Assembly: GCA_036505275.1 (NCBI GenBank)
Contig: DASXTS010000548.1
Span: forward strand, 1 to 20,558
Direction of reading: 5' to 3'
Length of the DNA stretch: 20,558 bases
Origin: DASXTS01 sp036505275
GTDB lineage: Bacteria > Actinomycetota > Actinomycetes > Mycobacteriales > Pseudonocardiaceae
The position numbers were made by a program, and so were the translations under genes. A model generated the notes under the pieces. That model saw only the letters and a list, made by a program, of their open reading frames with translations, did no database searches and was not told the origin of the DNA. This document shows, piece after piece, positions 1-7,010 of this stretch (positions are counted from its first letter, which is position 1; each line of letters starts with the position of its first letter).

Positions 1-44
1 CAACCGACGTCGCTGAGACAACCGCTGGGGGAGCCGCCGAAACC

Positions 45-1214
45 GTGAAGATCCTGCACACGGCCGACTGGCACGTCGGCAAGGTCCTCAAGGGCCGGCC
101 ACGGCTCGACGAGCACCGGGCGGTGCTGGCCGACCTGGTGCGCATCGCCAACGAAGAGGACGCCGACCTGGTGATCATCGCCGGCGACCTGTTCGAGACC
201 TCCACGCCCAGCCCGCAGGCCCAGGGCCTGGTGATGAGCACCCTGCTCGCGCTGCGCGGCGACGGCCGGGCCGTGGTCGCGCTGGCCGGCAACCACGACA
301 ACCAGGAGCTCGTCGACCGGGTGTACCGTCCGGTCCTCGGCGAGCTCGGCGTGCACGTCGTCGGCCGCCCGAAGCGGCCGGACCGCGGCGGCACGATCAC
401 CGTGACCACCCGGGGCGGCGAGACCGCCAGGATCGCCGCGCTGCCGTTCCTGCCCTACCGGTTCGCGGTGCGGGCCGCCGAGGTGGTGCTGCACGGCTCC
501 GCCGACCACGGGCTGGACTACGCCCGGCAGGTCGCGGCCATCATCGGCGCGCTGACCGGCGGATTCACCGGGGACACCGTCAACATCGTGACCACGCACG
601 GCACGCTGCTCGGCGGCCGGCGCGGCGGCGGCGAGCGCGAGGTGCAGACCCTGCTCGGCTACGAGCTGCCGGCCACCGTGTTTCCGGCGAGCGCGCACTA
701 CGTGGCCCTCGGGCACCTGCACCGATACCAGGAGATCGACGGCCCGTGCCCGATCGCGTACTCCGGGGCGCCGCTGGCCCTGGACTTCGGTGAGGAGTCC
801 AACGAGCCGGTCGCGCTGATGGTCACCGCCACCCCGCAGAGCCGGGCGCATGTCCGGCCGGTGCCGGTGGCCGGCGGCCGGCCGCTGCGCACCCTGCGCG
901 GCACGCTGGACGAGGTGATCGCCGCCGCCGAGGACGCCGGCGAGGCGTTCCTGCGGGTGATCCTGGCCGAACGGGCCAGCGCGGGCCTCGGCGAGCTGGT
1001 CCGCGAGAAGCTGCCCAACGCCATCGACGTGCAGCTCGACGAGCGGCACCAGCCGCGACGTGCCGGCGCCGGCAACCGCGACGGCGAGCGCAGCCGGCTG
1101 GGCCGGTCCCCGCTGGACCTGTTCGCCGCGTTCCTGGCCGAGCAGAATGTCGCCGACGAGCGGGTGACCGCGCTGTTCGCCGAGCTCCTCGACGACGTCA
1201 CCGCGGGGCGCTGA
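45..1214 (+). CDS. sbcD: Exonuclease SbcCD subunit D (Mre11-like nuclease)
   Basis: Metallophosphoesterase nuclease subunit that, with SbcC, trims double-strand ends and opens hairpins in the cytoplasm. The 389-aa product has the family's metal-binding motifs in order: D8 and H10 in HTADWHVGK, D48 in AGDLFE, N83-H84 in AGNHD, H185 in TTHG, and H224/H226 in GHLH. The C-terminal third would carry the capping and SbcC-binding region. The GTG start at 45 follows a GGGGGAG ribosome-binding site at 27-33; the next gene starts inside the stop codon (TGATG), so sbcD and sbcC are translationally coupled. Length is normal for the family. A TGA at 14-16 just upstream may end a preceding gene of the same operon, but only a few codons are visible. 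Confidence 0.95.
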   Translation: MKILHTADWHVGKVLKGRPRLDEHRAVLADLVRIANEEDADLVIIAGDLFETSTPSPQAQGLVMSTLLALRGDGRAVVALAGNHDNQELVDRVYRPVLGELGVHVVGRPKRPDRGGTITVTTRGGETARIAALPFLPYRFAVRAAEVVLHGSADHGLDYARQVAAIIGALTGGFTGDTVNIVTTHGTLLGGRRGGGEREVQTLLGYELPATVFPASAHYVALGHLHRYQEIDGPCPIAYSGAPLALDFGEESNEPVALMVTATPQSRAHVRPVPVAGGRPLRTLRGTLDEVIAAAEDAGEAFLRVILAERASAGLGELVREKLPNAIDVQLDERHQPRRAGAGNRDGERSRLGRSPLDLFAAFLAEQNVADERVTALFAELLDDVTAGR

Positions 1215-3670
1215 TGCGGCCGATGCGGCTGATGCTCGACGGCTTCGGCAGCTACCGCGAGCGCACCGAGCTCGACCTGTCCGACGTGGGCTTCTTCGTG
1301 CTCACCGGCCCGACCGGCGCCGGCAAGAGCACCGTGATCGACGCCATGTGCTTCGCCCTGTACGGCACCGTGCCCAGGTGGGGCAAGAGCAACGTGATCA
1401 AGAATGCGCTCGCGCCGTCCACCACCGAGGCCAGGGTGTGCCTGGTGTTCGAGGCCGCCGGCGGCCGGTACGCCGCGGCGCGGGCGTTGCGGCGCGACGC
1501 CAGGGACCAGGTGCACACCAAGGAGGCCCGGCTGGACCGCCTCGACCCAGCGGTGCCACCGGACGCCGAGCTGGCCAGGATCCTGGAGGCATGCGTCGAG
1601 CCGATCGCGGAGGGCCCGGACCGGGTGGCCGCCGAGGTCACCGAGCTGCTCGGCATCGGCTACGAGCACTTCACCCAGTGCGTGCTGCTGCCGCAGGGCC
1701 GCTTCGCCGAGTTCCTGCACGCCAAACCGGGGGAGCGGCAGAACCTACTGATCGAGCTGCTGGCCTACGCGGTGTACGAGCAGGTCGGGCAGCGGGCGCG
1801 GGAGCGGGCTCGGGTTGCCGGCGCCAGGGAGGCCGGCGCACAGGAACGGCTGGCGTCCCTCGGCGAGGTCACCCAGGACGAGGTGGACGCGGCCCAGCGA
1901 CGGGTGGCCGCGCTGGACGAGCTGGTGCCGCGGGTGGACGCTGCGGTGGCCGAGATCGCCGGCTGGCACGCCGAGGCGCCCGGGCTGGCCGCGGCCGCGG
2001 ACGAGGCGCGGGCCCACCTGACCCGGCTCGCCGCGCTGCGCATGCCCGGCGACGTGCCGCGGCTGGCCGCGATGCTGGCGGACGCCGACCGGCTGGTCGA
2101 ACGCCGCGTCACCGAGCGGACCGGCCTCGACGGTGCCGAGGCGGCCGCCGAGCGGCACTGCGCCGGCCTGACCGCGCGGCCGGTGCTAGTGGCCTGGCGC
2201 GGCGGCTACACCGCCGAGGCGGCGTTGCGTGCTGATCTAGCCGAGCGGGTGCGCCGCCGCGACGAGGCCGACGGTGCGGAGCGCGCGCTCACCGCCCGTG
2301 TCGACTCGGCAGAACGGGCCACCGCGGACGCCGCCGAGGCGCTCGCCGCCGCCGAACGGGCGCACAGCGCGGCCGCGCTGGCCACCGGCCTGCGGCCCGG
2401 CCAGCCGTGCCCGGTGTGCCGGCAGCCGGTCGCCGCCGTGCCACACCACGACGTGCCGGCCGACCTCGGCCTGGCCACCGCCGCCCTGAACCGAGCCAAG
2501 GAGGCGCAGTCGCGGCTGCGAGCCGAGCTGACCACCGCGGGCCAGCGCACCGCCGTCGCCCGCACCGCTGTCGAGGACCTCGAACGACGGCTCGCTGACG
2601 CCGCCGCCGCGCTGGTCGGCGCGCCGCCACTGGCCGAGGTCGACGCCCTGCTGACCGCCCGGGACCGCGTCGAGGCCGAGGTCGAACGGGCCAGGTCGGC
2701 GGCCCGCGCCGGCCGTTCTGCCGCCGAGGACGCGGTGCGCGCCCGCGACGAGCTGCGTGCCGCCGAGCAGCGGGCCTGGTCGCAGCTGCGCAGCGCCCGC
2801 GACTGGGCCCACGACGGGTTCGTGGCGCTGCACGCCCCCGCCGTCGACGGCCTCGACCTGGCGGCGGCCTGGCGGGCACTGCTGGACTGGGCGGCCGGCC
2901 GGCACGCCGGGCTGAGCGCGCGGGCCGGCGAGCTCGACGCGACCGCCGGCGCGCTGCGCGAGCGGATTGACGCCGGGGCGCGGACGCTGGCCGCGATGCT
3001 CGGCGAGCACGGCGTCGTGGTGCTGGCCCGCGATGTCCAGCGCGCCCCGGTCGCGCTGGCCGCGCACCTGGCCGAGGCGCGGCGCGATCTGGCGCAGCTG
3101 CGCACCCGGCAGGCGGAGGCGGCCGCGCTGGCCGGGGAGATCGCCCGCCACCGCGAGGAACGCCAGGTCGCCGACAAGCTCGGCGGGCTGCTGCGCTCGG
3201 ACGGCTTCGAGCGGTGGTTGTGCACCGAGGCCATCGACTCGCTGGTCTTCGAGGCGTCCGAGACGCTCTTACAGCTCTCCAGCGGGCAGTACGAGTTGGA
3301 CCGCGGCGAGCGCAACGAGCTGGTCGTCATCGACCACAACGACGCCGGCACCCGCCGCCCGGTGCATACGCTGTCGGGCGGGGAAACGTTCCAGGCCTCG
3401 CTCGCGCTTGCCCTCGCGCTGTCGCACCAGGTCGTCGGTCTCTCCGGGGGCCGGCGTTCGCTCGACTCGATGTTCCTCGACGAGGGCTTCGGCACCCTGG
3501 ACGACGCCACGCTGGACACCGTGGCGTCCACCCTGGAGCGGCTGGCCTGCGACAGCGACCGCCTGATCGGCATCGTCACCCACGTGCCGGCGCTGGCCGA
3601 GCGGGTGCCCGTGCAGTTCGCCGTCACCCGCGACGGCGCGTCGTCGCGGCTGCGCCGGGTCCCGGTGTGA
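1214..3670 (+). CDS. sbcC: Exonuclease SbcCD subunit C (Rad50/SMC-type ATPase)
   Basis: ATPase subunit of SbcCD that binds DNA ends and drives the SbcD nuclease. The 818-aa product has Walker A GPTGAGKS at residues 32-39, long Ala/Glu/Arg-rich coiled-coil arms, a zinc-hook CPVC (C399, C402) near the middle, the ABC signature LSGGE at 720-724, Walker B with D756-E757 in FLDEGFGTLDD, and a VTH switch histidine after it. It is shorter than the roughly 1050-aa E. coli protein, mainly in the coils, as is common in actinobacteria. It overlaps sbcD by one base. It contains one rare TTA leucine codon at 3269 (L686), which would require the bldA-type tRNA in streptomycete-like hosts. Confidence 0.95.
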   Translation: MRPMRLMLDGFGSYRERTELDLSDVGFFVLTGPTGAGKSTVIDAMCFALYGTVPRWGKSNVIKNALAPSTTEARVCLVFEAAGGRYAAARALRRDARDQVHTKEARLDRLDPAVPPDAELARILEACVEPIAEGPDRVAAEVTELLGIGYEHFTQCVLLPQGRFAEFLHAKPGERQNLLIELLAYAVYEQVGQRARERARVAGAREAGAQERLASLGEVTQDEVDAAQRRVAALDELVPRVDAAVAEIAGWHAEAPGLAAAADEARAHLTRLAALRMPGDVPRLAAMLADADRLVERRVTERTGLDGAEAAAERHCAGLTARPVLVAWRGGYTAEAALRADLAERVRRRDEADGAERALTARVDSAERATADAAEALAAAERAHSAAALATGLRPGQPCPVCRQPVAAVPHHDVPADLGLATAALNRAKEAQSRLRAELTTAGQRTAVARTAVEDLERRLADAAAALVGAPPLAEVDALLTARDRVEAEVERARSAARAGRSAAEDAVRARDELRAAEQRAWSQLRSARDWAHDGFVALHAPAVDGLDLAAAWRALLDWAAGRHAGLSARAGELDATAGALRERIDAGARTLAAMLGEHGVVVLARDVQRAPVALAAHLAEARRDLAQLRTRQAEAAALAGEIARHREERQVADKLGGLLRSDGFERWLCTEAIDSLVFEASETLLQLSSGQYELDRGERNELVVIDHNDAGTRRPVHTLSGGETFQASLALALALSHQVVGLSGGRRSLDSMFLDEGFGTLDDATLDTVASTLERLACDSDRLIGIVTHVPALAERVPVQFAVTRDGASSRLRRVPV

Positions 3671-3680
3671 TGGTGGCCCC

Positions 3681-4679
3681 GTGACGGCACTGCTGGCCAC
3701 CGCCACCTACACGGTCGATCCGTGGGACCCGAGCTACGGCGTCGCCTACGGCGACGAGCTCGACAGCCGGGAACCCCGCGCGGCCCTGGACCTGGACGTG
3801 GAGCTGCCGGCCGCGTCGTGGCGCGCGGTGTCGCCGGCGCACACGGCGGCGCTGCCGTCCTCGGTGCTGTTCCTGGACGGCGTGCGCCGCATCGACGCCA
3901 GGGTCTGGGTGCACGGCGTGGCACCGCAGCCGGTGCCGGCGATCGCCGCGTCGCTCGCCGCCGGCCTGGTGCGCTGCGACGGCACGGCGCGCATCGTCGA
4001 CGTGCGCATAGACCGCAGCCTGTACACCTCGGCCGCCGGCGCCCGCGACCTCGACACCAGGCACGCCACGTACACCGTGCGTCCCAGCCGCGCCGGGCGC
4101 CCGGACGACGACCTCGTCCTCGCCGTGCAGCGGCGCCTGGCCGAGCTCGAGGTGGAGCTGGCCACGGCGTGGCAAACGGCCTGGCAATCGGAACGCCCAG
4201 CGGGCTCGGCAGTGGACGGCCTGCTCGTGGTCGACGGCCCACTGCGCGGGCACGCCACCCATGTGGCTGGCGCCGTGGGCTACGTCAAGACCCACCACGT
4301 GCCCTACCTCCCGCCGGACCAGGCCGCCGTCGTCGCAGGCATGGCGGCCGGCGAGCGCAGCCCGGTCTTCGCCATGACGACCTCGTGGCGGCGCTACAGC
4401 TGGTACCTACGGTTGGCCGAGCGGTCTGCCGGGGGGTCGGCCGCGCCTTGGTCCGGCGTGGTCCGCCTCGAATGCTCCGCCGACCTCGCCGCGGCCGGCG
4501 CGGTGGCGCTCGCCGACCTCACTGCGCGGCTGCTGCCCCCGTTCGCCAGCACACCGCACAAGGACCCGCGGGCGCCGCAGAACCTGGTGCCCATCGGCGG
4601 TCTCGAACGCCAGCTCCGCCACCGGCTCGGCGACCCCGCGCTGCTCTACCGCGCCCTTCGGGCCGCGGCCCGTGAGTAG
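3681..4679 (+). CDS. NurA-like DNA-end-processing nuclease
   Basis: A 332-aa protein starting at GTG 10 nt after sbcC. The likely family is NurA, the 5'-3' nuclease that works with the HerA translocase and Mre11-Rad50 in archaeal end resection. Seen in the sequence: FLDG with D66, an acidic helix around E155-E159, VVDGPL with D185, and a conserved C-terminal stretch with H293 and DPRAPQNL followed by IGGLERQLRHRLGD. These sit in the order expected for NurA catalytic residues (Asp near the N-terminus, Glu and Asp mid-protein, His near the C-terminus). Recognition is by motif memory and by position behind sbcDC, not by alignment. No signal peptide or membrane segment is visible. The alternative is an uncharacterised actinobacterial protein of the SbcCD neighbourhood. 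Confidence 0.65.
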   Translation: MTALLATATYTVDPWDPSYGVAYGDELDSREPRAALDLDVELPAASWRAVSPAHTAALPSSVLFLDGVRRIDARVWVHGVAPQPVPAIAASLAAGLVRCDGTARIVDVRIDRSLYTSAAGARDLDTRHATYTVRPSRAGRPDDDLVLAVQRRLAELEVELATAWQTAWQSERPAGSAVDGLLVVDGPLRGHATHVAGAVGYVKTHHVPYLPPDQAAVVAGMAAGERSPVFAMTTSWRRYSWYLRLAERSAGGSAAPWSGVVRLECSADLAAAGAVALADLTARLLPPFASTPHKDPRAPQNLVPIGGLERQLRHRLGDPALLYRALRAAARE

Positions 4680-4710
4680 TGAAGGGCGCTCCAACGCCCC
4701 TTGCCACTCA
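4673..4710. terminator. Hairpin between convergent genes
   Basis: An imperfect inverted repeat overlaps the stop codon of the NurA-like gene. The inner arms are AAGGGCG (4682-4688) and CGCCCCTT (4695-4702), and outer TGAGT/ACTCA pairs extend the stem. There is no long T tract. It lies between two convergent genes, so it may end transcription from both sides. The remaining bases to 4793 show nothing further. Confidence 0.5.
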
Positions 4711-4793
4711 CAACTATCCACCTGGAGGGGTGAGCGGCACCGCGTCGCCGGGCAACCACGCGTTCTTCCGCGCGTCCCGTGGCAAGCTGGTGC

Positions 4794-5459
4794 TCACGGT
4801 CGCGCCACGGTGAGGCCGGCCTCGGCGGCGAGCTGGTCGGCCACCGACACGGCCTGGTCGGCCGTGATCATCGCGCCCCGCAGTGACAGCAGCCCTCGGG
4901 CGCCGACCAACCGGGACGATCGCAGGTCACACCCCTTGGCCGCGCCGGCGTCGAACTCGGCCCCGGCGAAGTCGCAGTCCAGGAACACCGCGTCGGACAG
5001 GTCCCCGGCAATGGTGGCCTCGCGGAAGGTGCACTCCCGAAACGCCAGGCGTCCCTTCACCCGCGCCACGTGCAGCGAGCCGTAGTCGAACCGACAGCCC
5101 TCCGCGTACACGTCGGACACCAGCGCAAACTCCAGCCGTACGCCCATCGCCCGGCACCGCAGCAGCTCCACGCGGCGCGCCGTGACCTCGTGCAGCACCG
5201 CGCCACTGAGGTCGACCTGGGTGAACACCGCGTCGGTCAGCATCAGCGGCCCGAGCCGCGCCTGCGACAGGTCCACCCCGGCCAGCACCGACTCCGCCAC
5301 CGACCCGCCGCCCCGCACCCCCGCCTGGCTGCCGCCGTCCACGCGCACCAGCTCGTGCTCGAACTCCCCGCGCAGCGCCGCCGGCCCGACGGCCAACGCC
5401 GCCTGGTCCAGCACCGCGCGGCGTACCACCCTGCCGTCGCCGACCTGCCGAACCTCCAT
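4794..5459 (-). CDS. Pentapeptide-repeat protein
   Basis: A 221-aa protein whose middle two thirds follow the A(D/N)LXX pentapeptide rhythm, with runs such as LAGVDLSQARLGPLML, FTQVDLSGAVL, FRECTFREATI and FLDCDFAGAEF. These fold as a right-handed quadrilateral beta-helix. The first 50 residues (RRAVLDQAALAVGPAALRG) may pack as a cap, and the C-terminal SLRGAMITADQAVSVADQLAAEAG looks like a closing helix, common in actinobacterial members. No signal peptide is seen, so it is probably cytoplasmic. Some relatives mimic DNA and bind gyrase, but nothing here shows that role. The ATG start at 5459 lies 8 nt behind a TAGGCT box. Confidence 0.85.
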   Translation of the reverse strand: MEVRQVGDGRVVRRAVLDQAALAVGPAALRGEFEHELVRVDGGSQAGVRGGGSVAESVLAGVDLSQARLGPLMLTDAVFTQVDLSGAVLHEVTARRVELLRCRAMGVRLEFALVSDVYAEGCRFDYGSLHVARVKGRLAFRECTFREATIAGDLSDAVFLDCDFAGAEFDAGAAKGCDLRSSRLVGARGLLSLRGAMITADQAVSVADQLAAEAGLTVARP

Positions 5460-5467
5460 GGCGCTCG

Positions 5468-5473
5468 AGCCTA
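5468..5473 (-). promoter_or_regulatory. Candidate -10 box for the pentapeptide gene
   Basis: On the minus strand TAGGCT (TANNNT type) ends 8 nt before the ATG at 5459, so the transcript would have almost no leader. No good -35 hexamer is visible. The same hexamer precedes the RDD gene start at 15589. Confidence 0.4.
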
Positions 5474-5514
5474 TGCAGCCGGCAACCTCGGCGGCGACTG
5501 TCGGTGCTCGGGGG

Positions 5515-5520
5515 TACGGT
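5515..5520 (+). promoter_or_regulatory. Candidate -10 box for the beta-propeller gene
   Basis: TACGGT fits TANNNT and would place transcription start near 5527-5531, at or just before an in-frame ATG (5531). That puts the 15-bp repeats either in a short 5' leader or in an N-terminal extension. No clear -35 box is seen. Confidence 0.3.
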
Positions 5521-5532
5521 CCGGGGCGACAT

Positions 5533-5577
5533 GGCCAACCGAAGAAAGGCCAACCGAAGAAAGGCCAACCGAAGAAA
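5533..5577 (+). repeat. Three perfect 15-bp tandem repeats at a gene start
   Basis: The unit GGCCAACCGAAGAAA occurs three times without change at 5533-5547, 5548-5562 and 5563-5577. Each copy contains a purine-rich AAGAAA stretch, unusual in this GC-rich window. The repeats lie between an in-frame ATG at 5531 and the preferred ATG at 5588. If translated from 5531 they encode a basic Ala-Asn-Arg-Arg-Lys repeat. The unit is a multiple of three, so changes in copy number keep the frame. Confidence 0.9.
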
Positions 5578-5587
5578 TGGAGTGCGG

Positions 5588-6703
5588 ATGAGCGGGGTAC
5601 GGGTACTCGTCGGCACGCGCAAGGGCGCGTTCATCCTGACCTCGGACGGTCGGCGTGAACAGTGGGAGGTCGCGGGGCCGCACTTTGCCGGCTGGGAGAT
5701 GTACCACCTCAAGGGATCACCGGCCGATCCCGATCGGCTGTACGCGTCGCAGTCCAGTGGCTGGTTCGGGCAACAGATCCAGCGCTCCGACGACGGCGGC
5801 GCGACCTGGGAGCCGGTCGGCCACGAGTTCAGCTACGAGGGCGAGCCCGGCACGCACCAGTGGTACGACGGCTCGCAGCGGCCATGGGAGTTCAAGCGGG
5901 TGTGGCACCTGGAGCCGTCGCTGACCGACCCGGACACGGTGCACGCCGGTGTCGAGGACGCCGCGCTGTTCCGGACCGTTGACGGCGGGCAGAGCTGGCA
6001 CGAGCTGCCCGGGCTGCGCCAGCACGAATCGGGCCCGACCTGGCAGCCGGGCGGGGGCGGAATGTGCCTGCATACGATCATCCAGGACCCCGGCAACTCG
6101 GAGCGGATCTTCGTCGCGATCTCGGCCGCCGGCACCTTCCGGACCGACGACGCCGGCAAGACCTGGCGCCCGATCAACCGGGGTCTGCAGTCCGAGGGGA
6201 TACCCGACCCGGACGCCGAGGTCGGCCACTGCGTCCACCGCATAGCGATGCACCCGTCCCGACCGAATGTGCTGTTTCTGCAGAAGCACTGGGACGTCAT
6301 GCGCAGCGACGACGCCGGCGAGTCGTGGCGCGAGATCAGCGGCGACCTGCCGACCGACTTCGGCTTCCCCATCGAGGTGCACGCGCACGAGCCGGACACC
6401 ATCTACGTCGTTCCGATCAAGAGCGACTCCGAGCACTTCCCGCCCGATGGCAGGCTGCGGGTGTACCGCAGCAGGACGGGCGGCGACGACTGGCAGCCGC
6501 TCACCAGCGGGCTCCCCCAGAGAAACTGCTACGTCAACGTGCTGCGCGACGCGATGGCTGTCGACTCGCTCGACTCGTGCGGCGTGTACTTCGGCACCAC
6601 CGGTGGCCAGGTGTACGTGTCGGCCGACGCCGGGGACAACTGGATGGCCATAGTCCGCGACCTGCCCGCGGTGCTGTCCGTCGAGGTGCAGACGCTGCCA
6701 TGA
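5588..6703 (+). CDS. Asp-box (BNR) beta-propeller protein
   Basis: A 371-aa protein with six Asp-box motifs (S/T-x-D-x-G-x-x-W): SDDGGATW at 67-74, TVDGGQSW at 130-137, TDDAGKTW at 186-193, SDDAGESW at 240-247, SRTGGDDW at 295-302 and SADAGDNW at 345-352. This regular spacing indicates a beta-propeller of the WD40/YVTN/BNR type. Such proteins are often auto-annotated as sialidases, but I see no sialidase Arg triad or FRIP motif, so catalysis is not supported. There is no signal peptide. The ATG at 5588 follows TGGAG at 5578-5582; GTG 5582 and ATG 5531 are in-frame alternatives that would add 2 or 19 residues. The stop overlaps the start of the sulfur-carrier gene by 4 bases (ATGA), implying coupled synthesis of two partners. 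Confidence 0.85.
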   Translation: MSGVRVLVGTRKGAFILTSDGRREQWEVAGPHFAGWEMYHLKGSPADPDRLYASQSSGWFGQQIQRSDDGGATWEPVGHEFSYEGEPGTHQWYDGSQRPWEFKRVWHLEPSLTDPDTVHAGVEDAALFRTVDGGQSWHELPGLRQHESGPTWQPGGGGMCLHTIIQDPGNSERIFVAISAAGTFRTDDAGKTWRPINRGLQSEGIPDPDAEVGHCVHRIAMHPSRPNVLFLQKHWDVMRSDDAGESWREISGDLPTDFGFPIEVHAHEPDTIYVVPIKSDSEHFPPDGRLRVYRSRTGGDDWQPLTSGLPQRNCYVNVLRDAMAVDSLDSCGVYFGTTGGQVYVSADAGDNWMAIVRDLPAVLSVEVQTLP

Positions 6704-6996
6704 TCCGCGTCAAGCTTCCGGCTCACCTGCGCAAGCTGGCGCAGGTCGACGGGGAGGTCCAGCTCGAGGTCGTGGGCCGGCCCACCCAGCGCCTGGTCCT
6801 CGACGCGCTCGAAGCCCGCTACCCGGTGCTCCGCGGCGCGATCCGCGACAGCAACACCCATCAGCGCCGGGCGTTCGTCCGATTCTTCGCCTGCGAGGAG
6901 GACCTGTCCCACGAATCGCCGGACACCCCGCTGCCCGACCGGGTCGCCCAGGGCACCGAACCCTTGCTGATCGTCGGCGCCATGGCGGGCGGTTAG
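6700..6996 (+). CDS. MoaD/ThiS-family small sulfur-carrier-like protein
   Basis: A 98-aa protein beginning MIRVKLPAHLRKLAQ and ending LLIVGAMAGG. The beta-grasp pattern (short N-terminal strand, LVLDALEARYPVLRGAIRD helix, late hydrophobic strand) and the exact C-terminal Gly-Gly match ubiquitin-like sulfur carriers of the MoaD/ThiS/CysO type. In these an E1-like enzyme adenylates the terminal glycine, which then carries a thiocarboxylate. An insertion around residues 50-80 (HQRRAFVRFFACEEDLSHESPD) is typical of the larger actinobacterial members. No moeB, moaE, thiG or cysM lies nearby, so the sulfur acceptor is unknown. It overlaps the beta-propeller gene by 4 bases and ends 14 nt from the convergent stop of the next gene. 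Confidence 0.8.
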   Translation: MIRVKLPAHLRKLAQVDGEVQLEVVGRPTQRLVLDALEARYPVLRGAIRDSNTHQRRAFVRFFACEEDLSHESPDTPLPDRVAQGTEPLLIVGAMAGG

Positions 6997-7010
6997 TTAG
7001 CCATCGACAG

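Noticed and set aside
1..16. Possible end of an upstream gene (TGA at 14-16)
   Set aside because: Only four codons are visible, too few to call a gene, although operon logic makes it likely.
2206..4242. 678-codon minus-strand frame opposite sbcC
   Set aside because: Arg/Ala/Pro-rich composition of a shadow frame, with no start context; sbcC on the other strand has all family motifs.
5588..6703. Calling the Asp-box protein a sialidase
   Set aside because: Asp boxes occur in many propellers. No Arg triad, FRIP motif or secretion signal is visible.
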